Below are positions 1 through 6,411 of a stretch of 25,864 nt of DNA, piece by piece. The DNA comes from CAZXYF01 sp964644705 (GTDB taxonomy: Bacteria > Planctomycetota > Brocadiia > SM23-32). The stretch lies in NCBI GenBank assembly GCA_964644705.1, contig CAZXYF010000022.1, positions 1 to 25,864 of the forward strand, given 5' to 3'. The notes under the pieces are model-generated. The model was not told where the DNA came from, searched no databases, and saw nothing but the letters and a program-made list of their open reading frames with translations. A program made the translations under genes and the position numbers. Position 1 is the first letter of the stretch; each line of letters starts with the position of its first letter.

Positions 1-842
1 TGGGTCAGGCGCGTTGCTTTCTGGAACGCGGCGCGGTAATTCTCCTCTCCCACATGATTTTGCACCTGCTCCATACCCTTCTGGAACTGCACCATTTCCA
101 ATCGCTTTTTCAAACGAACCGCTTCCCGGGCCTGGGGCGCTCCGGGATATTCATCGATCAACTTCTGCAGTTGCGAATAGCCCTCTTCAAAAGGAGGCGA
201 TTCCTGATCCATCATTCCCCGAACATCCGCAAGTGTTTGATTCAGCTTTCTTCGGCGCTTTTCCTGCCGTTTTTCAAATTGCTCCCTGATCTTGCTGGCA
301 CGGCGCCCGGCGTACGCCAGCGATCCGTAGCCGAGCCCTGCCAGAACAAGAGCCACAACAGTCAGAAACACCACATCTCCAAAATTGGCCCACCGTGCGC
401 CCTGTCGAGTCTCTTCCCTCTTTTCAGCCTTCTTTTGCCCGTCCGACGAAGCTGCGCTTTGCTGCATCTGTGCATACCGGCTTTCTTTCGGGCCGGCCGC
501 CTGACGTATGCCCTGCATATCCTCGTCATCTTCCTGCGCCACCATGTCGAACTTGAACACGTTTTTGTTGAGCCGGATCACGTCCCCCGGTTTGATCACC
601 TCCCGCTCGGTCACCTCCCGCCCATTCAAATAGGTGCCCTTTTTGCTGTTCAAGTCCGCAACATACCACAGTCCATTGATATAGGATATCTCACAGTGAA
701 ACCGACTTACCGAGGGGTTAGACAGTTTAATCTGATTCCGTTTGGACCGCCCCAGAGTGGTCACCCGCGTCTGCTCAAGCCGCCAGCGCGCACCGGGCTC
801 TTGCCCCTGAATCATGATTAAAATCGGTACTTTTTCTGGCAC
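1..842 (-). CDS. FHA-domain single-pass membrane protein (C-terminus off window)
   Basis: This frame is open to the left edge, so only the first 280 residues are visible. I place the start at the GTG at 842-840: an AAGGA lies 9 nt upstream, and it keeps the first FHA beta strand (PILIMIQGQEPG), which the internal ATG at 815 would cut. Residues 5-100 form a forkhead-associated (phosphothreonine-peptide binding) domain with the usual signature residues: GRS at 31-33, SVSRFH at 44-49 and NSKKGTYLNG at 65-74. A charged linker (100-150) leads to one hydrophobic segment at about 155-178, then a basic helical region and a TPR-like stretch (EGYSQLQKLIDEYPGAPQA, 220-238). Expected topology is a cytoplasmic FHA domain with the C-terminal part across the membrane. 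It is the last visible gene of the minus-strand group and lies 218 nt downstream of the pseudouridine synthase. The partner kinase and the ligand are unknown. Confidence 0.85.
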   Translation of the reverse strand, partial: MPEKVPILIMIQGQEPGARWRLEQTRVTTLGRSKRNQIKLSNPSVSRFHCEISYINGLWYVADLNSKKGTYLNGREVTEREVIKPGDVIRLNKNVFKFDMVAQEDDEDMQGIRQAAGPKESRYAQMQQSAASSDGQKKAEKREETRQGARWANFGDVVFLTVVALVLAGLGYGSLAYAGRRASKIREQFEKRQEKRRRKLNQTLADVRGMMDQESPPFEEGYSQLQKLIDEYPGAPQAREAVRLKKRLEMVQFQKGMEQVQNHVGEENYRAAFQKATRLT

Positions 843-1060
843 AGTTCTAAGTCCTTACCAGAGGGAATTGAGTTGATGGAGGTCAAGTGCTACAGCGGGC
901 TAAAAGAGGCGGATCTGACTGTGTTTCACGGGTTATGAACATATATACGTTACCAATAGATCCCGCAATTTTCAAGATATGCCGCGCCCCGATTTGCCCA
1001 TCGGATTCTATCAGCATTCTCCGTCGGATGGGCCGCAAGGTTCTATGCCGCGAACAAATC

Positions 1061-2050
1061 TCAACCCTTCCGGTGAGGGTCAGCGTCGTCAAGACACTCA
1101 AGCACGGCCTCTATGTCCGCGGGTAACGGAGCCGTCACGCTTGTCCGGGGGGCGTCGCGCCAGGAAGCATCATACGCAATGTGGCGGGCATGCAAAGGAC
1201 AGCGATCAATCAACTCCTCGGAGGGATCCATCACCCGGTGACCAACGATTTCGTTGAGAGCTGCCCCCGTAAACCGTTCCCGCCGACCATACAGGAAATC
1301 CACGACAAAGGGATATCCCACCGACTGCATATGCACCCGCAGCTGATGCTGCCGCCCTGTCCGCGGTTGCATCTCCAGCAAGGTGAAATGCCCAAAACGC
1401 CGCATCACCGAGACCCGGGTAACGGCCCGTTTCCCGGATTTTTCATCGGGGACCATCGCAACAACACTCTTATCCGATCGGGACAGCGGCATCTCAATGA
1501 GGTATTCGTCGCGCGGGAACACTCCCTCAACCAGCCCGATATAGGATTTCTCCACCTGGCGTTCCTGAAATTGCAGGGACAACTCCCTGCTGGCGGAGGT
1601 GTTTTTGCCGATCAGCATCACGCCGGAGGTCTGTTTGTCCAGGCGATGCACCAGATGCGGTCGCACGTACGGTCCGTTCTCTCTGACGTTGCGGTTCACG
1701 TAAGCCAGCAGTGAGTCATAGAATTCGCGCTGCCGACCCTCCCGGTCGGGCAAAACCGGCACACCCGGCGGTTTGTTCACAGCCAGGTGGGCCGAATCCT
1801 CCTCCAGCACATCAAGATCAATTACGCGCAAAGGGGGAGGACTCATGTCAAGCTGGCCGGGCACTGTCACCGTATCACCATCACGGACCGTCGCGGAAAG
1901 CGGCACGTTTTCCCCGTTCAACTGCGCTTTCCCCTCCGCGATCAGACGCCGCAGCGTGGTTTTCGACTCTTTAATTATCCTCAAACTCAATGCTTCCAGT
2001 ATCGACATCCCGTCCAGATCCGCGCTAATTTCGAGCTGCTTCGTGTCCAT
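1061..2050 (-). CDS. RluA-family 23S rRNA/tRNA pseudouridine synthase
   Basis: The protein isomerises specific uridines in structured RNA to pseudouridine in the cytoplasm. An N-terminal S4-like RNA-binding region (about residues 5-65, with RRLIAEGKAQLNG) precedes the RluA catalytic domain. The catalytic motif HRLDKQTSG is at residues 135-143 with the nucleophilic Asp at 138; motif I is visible as AVNKPPGVPVLP, and the C-terminal motif as PRTGRQHQLRVH. Length (329 aa) matches RluC/RluD-type enzymes. The frame also allows a TTG at 2062 (four extra residues); I prefer the ATG at 2050, but neither start has a strong ribosome binding site. It follows the lipoprotein gene closely, so the two are probably co-transcribed. 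The S4 domain and length suggest RluC or RluD, but the exact target uridine cannot be read from the sequence. Confidence 0.93.
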   Translation of the reverse strand: MDTKQLEISADLDGMSILEALSLRIIKESKTTLRRLIAEGKAQLNGENVPLSATVRDGDTVTVPGQLDMSPPPLRVIDLDVLEEDSAHLAVNKPPGVPVLPDREGRQREFYDSLLAYVNRNVRENGPYVRPHLVHRLDKQTSGVMLIGKNTSASRELSLQFQERQVEKSYIGLVEGVFPRDEYLIEMPLSRSDKSVVAMVPDEKSGKRAVTRVSVMRRFGHFTLLEMQPRTGRQHQLRVHMQSVGYPFVVDFLYGRRERFTGAALNEIVGHRVMDPSEELIDRCPLHARHIAYDASWRDAPRTSVTAPLPADIEAVLECLDDADPHRKG

Positions 2051-2089
2051 TGTCCCGATCAAAGAAAAAGTTAGATGTATTCCGGAAGA

Positions 2090-2980
2090 TCACTCCGTTC
2101 CCGGAATCCCCCGGCCGTATAACCGCAGCAACTGAATTTGCCACTTTTTACGCACGGAGCTCAGAAGGATCTCGACCCGAAGCGTATCATCGTAAATCCC
2201 CCCCTGCTGCCAGATGTAGGGGATATCATACAGCGCCATTACAGTGTCAGGGCCGACATACGCAAACATCGGCCTCTCCTCCGCTTCGGGCCAGTCGGGG
2301 AAAGAGAACTGGCGGACCCTTTCCAGATCATTGATCAGAGTATAGGTCTTCCCCTGCACCCCCAACCAACCCGCCAGCCAGCCGGGATCACCCCTGCGTT
2401 TCAGCGCCGCCCGGGTATCGGGGAGGATCGTCATGATCTTACCCACCTTCCCTTTTTCCAAAGCCCGCATGAGCGGTCGTATGACCGATGTGATTCTCTC
2501 AGCTTCTTCGTTGGGGAGGTCCAACACCTCACCTGGCTTCGGTTTTGTGAGCGACAGATCCGTGATCATCCATTTCCCGCCGTCCCAGACCAGATCCAGC
2601 GAATCCCTGAAAGTAACCCCGTCGCTGTTGCAACCCACCACTTCAATTCTGGCTCGGGACTGGCTCAACTGACGGGGGTTCACTTCCGAGAATGTCAGCC
2701 CCGTTCGCACACGATAGCCGGTGTATTCCCGCAACCAGAGAACATTCAAAACCCGGTTGCGCAGGGCTCGTTTTCGGGGTTCTCTGACTTCCGGGCTTAT
2801 CATCCCCATCACACCGGATACATTATCATTGCGGACCGCCTCGCTGTACCGCCGCAGCGCATTTCTCAGTTCCTTTTTACGGTCTGCAATGAGAGCACCT
2901 CCCGTGGGGGCACGACTCGCACAACCGAAACACATCGCAACAACGACGAGAGCAAGAATCACTACCGCATATCGGCGCAT
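2090..2980 (-). CDS. Probable lipoprotein with two NTF2-like halves, function unknown
   Basis: The frame extends upstream to 3103, but that would overlap the glycosyltransferase gene. The ATG at 2980 has a clear AAGGAG ribosome site and opens a signal peptide (MRRYAVVILALVVVAMCFGC), so I take it as the start; the protein is then 296 aa. Cys20 follows a hydrophobic core, with Gly at -1, and fits a lipoprotein cleavage site, although Cys-Phe at -3/-2 is not a canonical lipobox. Two similar halves follow: a helical opening (residues 35-60 and 163-185), a short Arg/Leu helix, then a beta-rich part with alternating hydrophobics. This resembles tandem NTF2/SnoaL-like domains. No catalytic motif is visible. 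It starts 36 nt after the glycosyltransferase stop codon, which suggests co-transcription. A role in the envelope is inferred only from the export signal. Confidence 0.72.
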   Translation of the reverse strand: MRRYAVVILALVVVAMCFGCASRAPTGGALIADRKKELRNALRRYSEAVRNDNVSGVMGMISPEVREPRKRALRNRVLNVLWLREYTGYRVRTGLTFSEVNPRQLSQSRARIEVVGCNSDGVTFRDSLDLVWDGGKWMITDLSLTKPKPGEVLDLPNEEAERITSVIRPLMRALEKGKVGKIMTILPDTRAALKRRGDPGWLAGWLGVQGKTYTLINDLERVRQFSFPDWPEAEERPMFAYVGPDTVMALYDIPYIWQQGGIYDDTLRVEILLSSVRKKWQIQLLRLYGRGIPGTE

Positions 2981-3015
2981 ACTATCTCCTTCCCCAGTAG
3001 AATATCGCAATAACA

Positions 3016-3768
3016 TCAGTTGCCGTTCGACCGCAGTTTTTGACGCCGTGGCGCGAAAGTCAGACGGAGAAGTGTCCAGATACCACCAAATACCTCTCTC
3101 CACGAAATCTTGGACTCTCCTCGTTCACGCTGTCGGAACGTGATAGGGACCTCTCCTATCCTCCAGCCCCGCCCCAGGCACTGCCACAGCATTTCCTCCT
3201 GAAAAGCAAAACCCCGAGCGCGAATGTTGTCGAATGGTATCTGGCGCAACGCCTCCGTGGCAAAACACCGAAACGCCCCGGTACAATCCTGAACCGTGCC
3301 CCCCAACACCAGGCGGGCAACACGATTGGACAGATCGCTCAACATAACTCGTCGGGGTGGCCAGTTTTCCCAGCCCCCACCCGGGACGTAGCGGGATCCC
3401 AAAACCACCTCGCATGTCAGGCTTCGCTCCAGCATCGCGGGAATCCGCTCCGGTGGATGCGAGAAATCGGCGTCCATCGTCAGAACCCGATCATAGCCCT
3501 CCCCCTCGGCCCACCGAAATCCCGCAATATGTGCCGTTCCCAGGCCCATTTTGCCGGATCGGCGCAGCAAATGCACGCGGGGGTCCTGAACCTCCTGTCC
3601 CCGCACGATCTCCGCCGTTCCATCCGGAGAATTATCATCAACCACCAATACTTCTATGCCCCGTCCCTGCTTGAGAACGGCGTCTATCAACCCGATAATA
3701 TTATCCTTCTCGTTATACGTCGGGATCACCACAAGTGATCTCAGGTTATCAGCGGGTTGTTGTTCCAT
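3016..3768 (-). CDS. Dolichol/polyprenol-phosphate mannose synthase-like glycosyltransferase (GT2)
   Basis: A compact 250-aa GT-A glycosyltransferase of the DPM1/polyprenyl-phosphate-hexose synthase type. It transfers a sugar from a nucleotide sugar (GDP-mannose in characterised relatives) to a lipid phosphate at the cytoplasmic face of the membrane. Visible family motifs, in order: PTYNE (16-20), DDNSPDGT (44-51), the metal-binding DADFSHPP (99-106), GSRYVPGGG (124-132), CTGAFRC (162-168), GFAFQEEMLW (186-195) and RERGESK (214-220). There is no C-terminal pair of transmembrane helices, so it belongs to the short soluble/peripheral class. It is the first gene of the minus-strand group, with a candidate promoter 50-80 nt upstream. 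I see no strong Shine-Dalgarno before its ATG. Sugar and lipid specificity cannot be decided here. Confidence 0.9.
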   Translation of the reverse strand: MEQQPADNLRSLVVIPTYNEKDNIIGLIDAVLKQGRGIEVLVVDDNSPDGTAEIVRGQEVQDPRVHLLRRSGKMGLGTAHIAGFRWAEGEGYDRVLTMDADFSHPPERIPAMLERSLTCEVVLGSRYVPGGGWENWPPRRVMLSDLSNRVARLVLGGTVQDCTGAFRCFATEALRQIPFDNIRARGFAFQEEMLWQCLGRGWRIGEVPITFRQRERGESKISWREVFGGIWTLLRLTFAPRRQKLRSNGN

Positions 3769-3793
3769 GATCAGGATTTGAACAGGAAGATTT

Positions 3794-3803
3794 TGTGATC
3801 ACA
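3794..3803. promoter_or_regulatory. 10-bp perfect palindrome TGTGATCACA in the divergent intergenic region
   Basis: TGTGATCACA is its own reverse complement. It lies between the divergent glycosyltransferase and ribE genes, about 8-17 nt downstream of the start point expected from the minus-strand promoter, which is a reasonable operator position. It resembles CRP-type half sites joined without the 6-nt spacer, so it is not a standard CRP site. It may also be a chance occurrence. Confidence 0.2.
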
Positions 3804-3817
3804 CAGCACTGATCCTC

Positions 3818-3846
3818 AGTATAATTCACAGGATGAGATCCACCAA
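3818..3846 (-). promoter_or_regulatory. Candidate sigma70-type promoter for the glycosyltransferase-to-FHA group
   Basis: On the minus strand, TTGGTG (3846-3841) is followed after exactly 17 nt by TATACT (3823-3818, five of six consensus bases). Transcription would start near 3811 and give a leader of about 43 nt before the ATG at 3768. The -35 box is weak (three of six bases), so this is a candidate only. Confidence 0.45.
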
Positions 3847-3908
3847 ACGATCCTGCCGGGACCTGCTGCCCTCCCCTTCATCCTCTCACATCCCACACAA
3901 GGTGAAAA

Positions 3909-4559
3909 ATGTTTACAGGTATCGTCGAGACCGTCGCCGACGTCCGATCAGTTCGTAATAAAGGCTCTGCATCCACCATACGTCTCGACATGGGATCTTT
4001 ACGCAACGAGGTTGAGGTGGGAGACAGCGTGATGATTAACGGTGTCTGCCTGACGGCCACGGAGCTGACCCAGGGGTTGTGGGACTTTGACGTGTCATCG
4101 GAGACGCTGCGGCGCACAACCCTTGGTTCTTTACGTTCAAATTCTATCGTGAATGTGGAGCTGGCCATGCAACCCGCGAAACGTTTCGGGGGACATTTTG
4201 TGAGCGGCCACGTCGATGGTACCGGACGGATACGCGACCTGGCTGACCAACCGGGCGAAACCAGAATGGGGGTAGAGGTTCCCTCCGACCTGAGTGACCT
4301 GATGATTATGAAGGGGAGCGTCGCCGTCGACGGAATCAGCCTCACAATAGCGCAGCTTTCGGATGGATATTTCGAAGTGAGTCTGATCCCCCATACTCTG
4401 GAAACCACCACCCTGTCCGATAAACGGGTGGGAGACAATGTCAATATCGAATGCGACATGATCGGGAAATGGGTTCGAAAATTCACCGGAGAGAGGGGGG
4501 CACAGAGCTCACAGAGCAATAACCTGACTCTGGATAAACTTCGGGAGACTGGATTTTGA
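3909..4559 (+). CDS. ribE: Riboflavin synthase, alpha chain
   Basis: The enzyme dismutates two molecules of 6,7-dimethyl-8-ribityllumazine into riboflavin and a pyrimidinedione, the last step of riboflavin synthesis. The 216-aa length is typical. The diagnostic N-terminus MFTGIVE is intact, and the two homologous barrels are visible through their repeated motifs: GVCLT (45-49) in barrel one and GISLT (142-146) in barrel two. GGHFVSGHVDG (94-104) and IPHTLETT (160-167) are also present. The residues after about 195 (Ser/Gln/Asn-rich) are a short extension. An AAGGTG ribosome site precedes the ATG. The stop codon overlaps the TTG start of pdxA, so the two are translationally coupled. No FMN riboswitch is recognisable in the 140-nt upstream region, and no other rib genes are present in this window. 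Confidence 0.97.
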   Translation: MFTGIVETVADVRSVRNKGSASTIRLDMGSLRNEVEVGDSVMINGVCLTATELTQGLWDFDVSSETLRRTTLGSLRSNSIVNVELAMQPAKRFGGHFVSGHVDGTGRIRDLADQPGETRMGVEVPSDLSDLMIMKGSVAVDGISLTIAQLSDGYFEVSLIPHTLETTTLSDKRVGDNVNIECDMIGKWVRKFTGERGAQSSQSNNLTLDKLRETGF

Positions 4560-5572
4560 GTGAAAGCATTCCCGACACCACGCCGTGCCGAATAGTCCTG
4601 ACAATGGGGGACCCTGCTGGCATTGGCCCTGAACTCTGCGTCCGACTCATGGATCACAACCCTTTTTCGTCCGACATCGCGGTCACTGTTGTAGGATCAG
4701 CCGCGGTTCTGCGCTGGATCGAAAAACGGCTGGACTTCTCAGCCGCATTTGATATACGGGACAAACCCACTCGCACGCCCGGACAAATCGCGCTGATAGA
4801 CTGCGGCAACGCAACGCCCGAAATCTGTGAACCGCCCGCTCCCACGCGTGTGGGCGGGCAGGCGAGCTTAACTTACATCCACCGAGCAGTTGAGGAAATC
4901 CAGGCAGACCGCGCCGATGTTCTGGTGACCTCTCCCATCAACAAGAAAGCCATTAGCGCGGCGGGATCACGTTTCCCGGGACATACCGAAATGCTGGGCG
5001 AGATGAGCAACACCCCGGATCCGGTGATGATGCTGCTCAACGATCAGCTCCGGGTGACCTTTGCGACCAAACATGTGGCGGTGAATCGCGTCGCCAGCCA
5101 GTTGCGTGCCCTCACGATTCAACACACGGCCGAATCCATGGCCGAATCGCTGAATTCCGACTTTCACATCGAGACTCCACGGATTGGCGTGTGCGCACTC
5201 AACCCCCACGCCGGGGACGGCGGACGTTTCGGCGACGAGGAAGAAAAGATCATCCGACCCGCCATTGAGCATGCACGTGCCTCCGGGCATGCCGTGGACG
5301 GACCGTATCCCTCCGACACTCTTTTCGTGAAAGCTCTCAATGGGGAATTCGATGGTATCGTGGCCATGTATCACGACCAGGGCATGATCCCGATCAAACT
5401 TTCCGGCGTGGGCGGAGTCGTCAATGCGACCCTGGGACTTCCGTTTGTGCGGACCAGTCCCGGTCACGGAACAGCCTATGACATCGCCGGAACCGGTGTG
5501 GCGGACCCTTCGGCCACCATCAGTGCCGTCCAAACCGCCGTCCGGATGTACCGCGCCCGAGCAGCGCACTAA
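4556..5572 (+). CDS. pdxA: 4-hydroxythreonine-4-phosphate dehydrogenase
   Basis: PdxA oxidises 4-phosphohydroxy-L-threonine with NAD(P)+; the product decarboxylates and feeds PdxJ in the DXP-dependent route to vitamin B6. The protein is 338 aa, normal for the family. Visible signatures are TMGDPAGIGPE (16-26), TSPINK (125-130), GHTEMLGE (142-149), NPHAGDGGRFGDEE (216-229), YHDQGMIPIK (272-281) and TSPGHGTAYDIAG (300-312). His173, His218 and His273 have the same 45- and 55-residue spacings as the three metal ligands of the E. coli enzyme (166, 211, 266). The start is a TTG whose last two bases belong to the ribE stop codon, with GGGAG upstream. All catalytic features look intact. Confidence 0.96.
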   Translation: MSESIPDTTPCRIVLTMGDPAGIGPELCVRLMDHNPFSSDIAVTVVGSAAVLRWIEKRLDFSAAFDIRDKPTRTPGQIALIDCGNATPEICEPPAPTRVGGQASLTYIHRAVEEIQADRADVLVTSPINKKAISAAGSRFPGHTEMLGEMSNTPDPVMMLLNDQLRVTFATKHVAVNRVASQLRALTIQHTAESMAESLNSDFHIETPRIGVCALNPHAGDGGRFGDEEEKIIRPAIEHARASGHAVDGPYPSDTLFVKALNGEFDGIVAMYHDQGMIPIKLSGVGGVVNATLGLPFVRTSPGHGTAYDIAGTGVADPSATISAVQTAVRMYRARAAH

Positions 5573-5592
5573 CACCGCCCGATGTCACGTCA

Positions 5593-5611
5593 GGGCGAGC
5601 ACAATTCGCCC
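5593..5611 (+). terminator. Hairpin downstream of pdxA (possible weak terminator)
   Basis: GGGCGA and TCGCCC pair perfectly across a 7-nt loop, 20 nt after the pdxA stop codon and just before the next promoter. The position fits a transcription end, but no T-run follows, so intrinsic termination is doubtful. Confidence 0.25.
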
Positions 5612-5623
5612 ACGCGATTCCGT

Positions 5624-5652
5624 TTGCCAGCCCCTGTTTGAGGGGATATAAT
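5624..5652 (+). promoter_or_regulatory. Near-consensus sigma70-type promoter of the ExbD/TPR operon
   Basis: TTGCCA (5624-5629, five of six consensus bases) and TATAAT (5647-5652, perfect) are separated by the ideal 17 nt. Transcription would start near 5659. This is the best promoter match I found in the window and sits directly upstream of the nine-gene unit. I found no comparable promoter between the later genes. Confidence 0.75.
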
Positions 5653-5897
5653 TAAGAGTAGTGAAGATGAGTTCGAGTGGTCGGGGGGCCGCGCAAGAAC
5701 TGGCGCGCGGAGACACGCAATGAAGCAAGATCCATATTCATAAAACTCATCTTATCAGTGACCGGTCGAAGAAGTGTCTCGGACCGCTCGGAAACGTGCC
5801 CCATACTTCTCTCACAAAAAGCTTCCTGTACACATGCAGCCAGCTGGTTCATTTGTTCGGGCATAACTACATTTCCCGTCTATACGGAGTTCGATTC
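5653..5897 (+). other. Long 5' leader (about 240 nt) of the ExbD/TPR operon
   Basis: The whole gene-free stretch runs from 5573 to 5897 and holds a hairpin, the promoter and this leader. The leader can fold locally: CCGCGC (5689-5694) pairs with GCGCGG (5705-5710), and GATGAGTT near 5666 can pair with AACTCATC near 5747, enclosing the first hairpin. A seven-codon open frame (ATG AAG CAA GAT CCA TAT TCA TAA) lies between them without a clear ribosome site. I match none of this to a known riboswitch. An alternative GTG at 5796 would extend the ExbD gene into the leader, but has a poorer ribosome site. Confidence 0.45.
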
Positions 5898-6338
5898 GTG
5901 GGCCTGCTTAACGAATGGAAAGACAGCGATAGCGACGACATCGGGGAAATTCCGATGGCGGCGATGCCTGACATCGCTTTCCTGCTGCTGGTCTTTTTCA
6001 TGGTTTCCACCACGTTTCTGGTAAGCCGCAAGATAAACGTGGAACTTCCCTCCTATGAGGGGGAGTCCTCCAAGGAGAAAGTCCTGCGGATCAACGTGAG
6101 CCTGGGACCGAATCGCGTCCAGGTGAAATATGGTGATGAGAAAAGGCAGATGCAGATTATCGGCCTGCAGCGATATGTGCAGGGCGTTATCAGTCAGGCC
6201 GAAAACCAGAATGAAAAAGTTGTTCTCTTGGATGTCGATGATACCTGTCCGTATCAAAGGGTTGTCGATGCTTTTGATGCCATTCGGGCCGGCGGCGGAT
6301 ATGTTTCCCTCGTCAAATCGGAGGAAACCGAAAAATGA
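5898..6338 (+). CDS. ExbD/TolR-like motor subunit 1
   Basis: A 146-aa ExbD/TolR family protein: a short cytoplasmic N-terminus, one transmembrane helix and a small periplasmic domain. ExbD-type proteins work with ExbB/TolQ proteins to turn ion flow into mechanical work in the envelope. The diagnostic stretch PMAAMPDIAFLLLVFFMV spans residues 19-36 and carries the conserved transmembrane Asp at 25. The periplasmic part (45-146) keeps the family pattern ending in the VVDAFDAIRAGGGYVSLV region. I choose the GTG at 5898 because GGAG lies 8 nt upstream and the result has a normal-length N-terminus; the frame is open back to a GTG at 5796. It is the first gene of the operon, and no exbB is adjacent; the only exbB in view is about 17 kb downstream. 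Start position is the main uncertainty. Confidence 0.88.
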   Translation: MGLLNEWKDSDSDDIGEIPMAAMPDIAFLLLVFFMVSTTFLVSRKINVELPSYEGESSKEKVLRINVSLGPNRVQVKYGDEKRQMQIIGLQRYVQGVISQAENQNEKVVLLDVDDTCPYQRVVDAFDAIRAGGGYVSLVKSEETEK

Positions 6339-6411
6339 ACAGCGGCATTAACACCAGACGTATCCTCCAACCTGTAAACAAACGGTTCTTTCCCTTCATT
6401 GAGGTGCAACG

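Noticed and set aside
54..821. 255-codon open frame on the plus strand
   Set aside because: It is antisense to the FHA-domain gene, whose minus-strand translation has all family motifs.
883..1101. 72-codon minus-strand frame between the pseudouridine synthase and FHA genes
   Set aside because: It overlaps the 3' end of the pseudouridine synthase gene in another frame, has no good ribosome site and no recognisable composition.
3793..3825. Plus-strand promoter for ribE using TATAAT at 3820
   Set aside because: The only TTG-type -35 candidate (TTGTGA at 3793) is 21 nt away, too far; the TATAAT overlaps the better minus-strand -10 box.
3878..4657. 259-codon minus-strand frame opposite ribE
   Set aside because: It is a shadow of riboflavin synthase, which is unmistakable on the plus strand.
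5796..5897. N-terminal extension of ExbD 1 from GTG 5796
   Set aside because: It has a weaker ribosome site, and 34 extra residues before the usual short cytoplasmic N-terminus are atypical for the family; kept only as an alternative.
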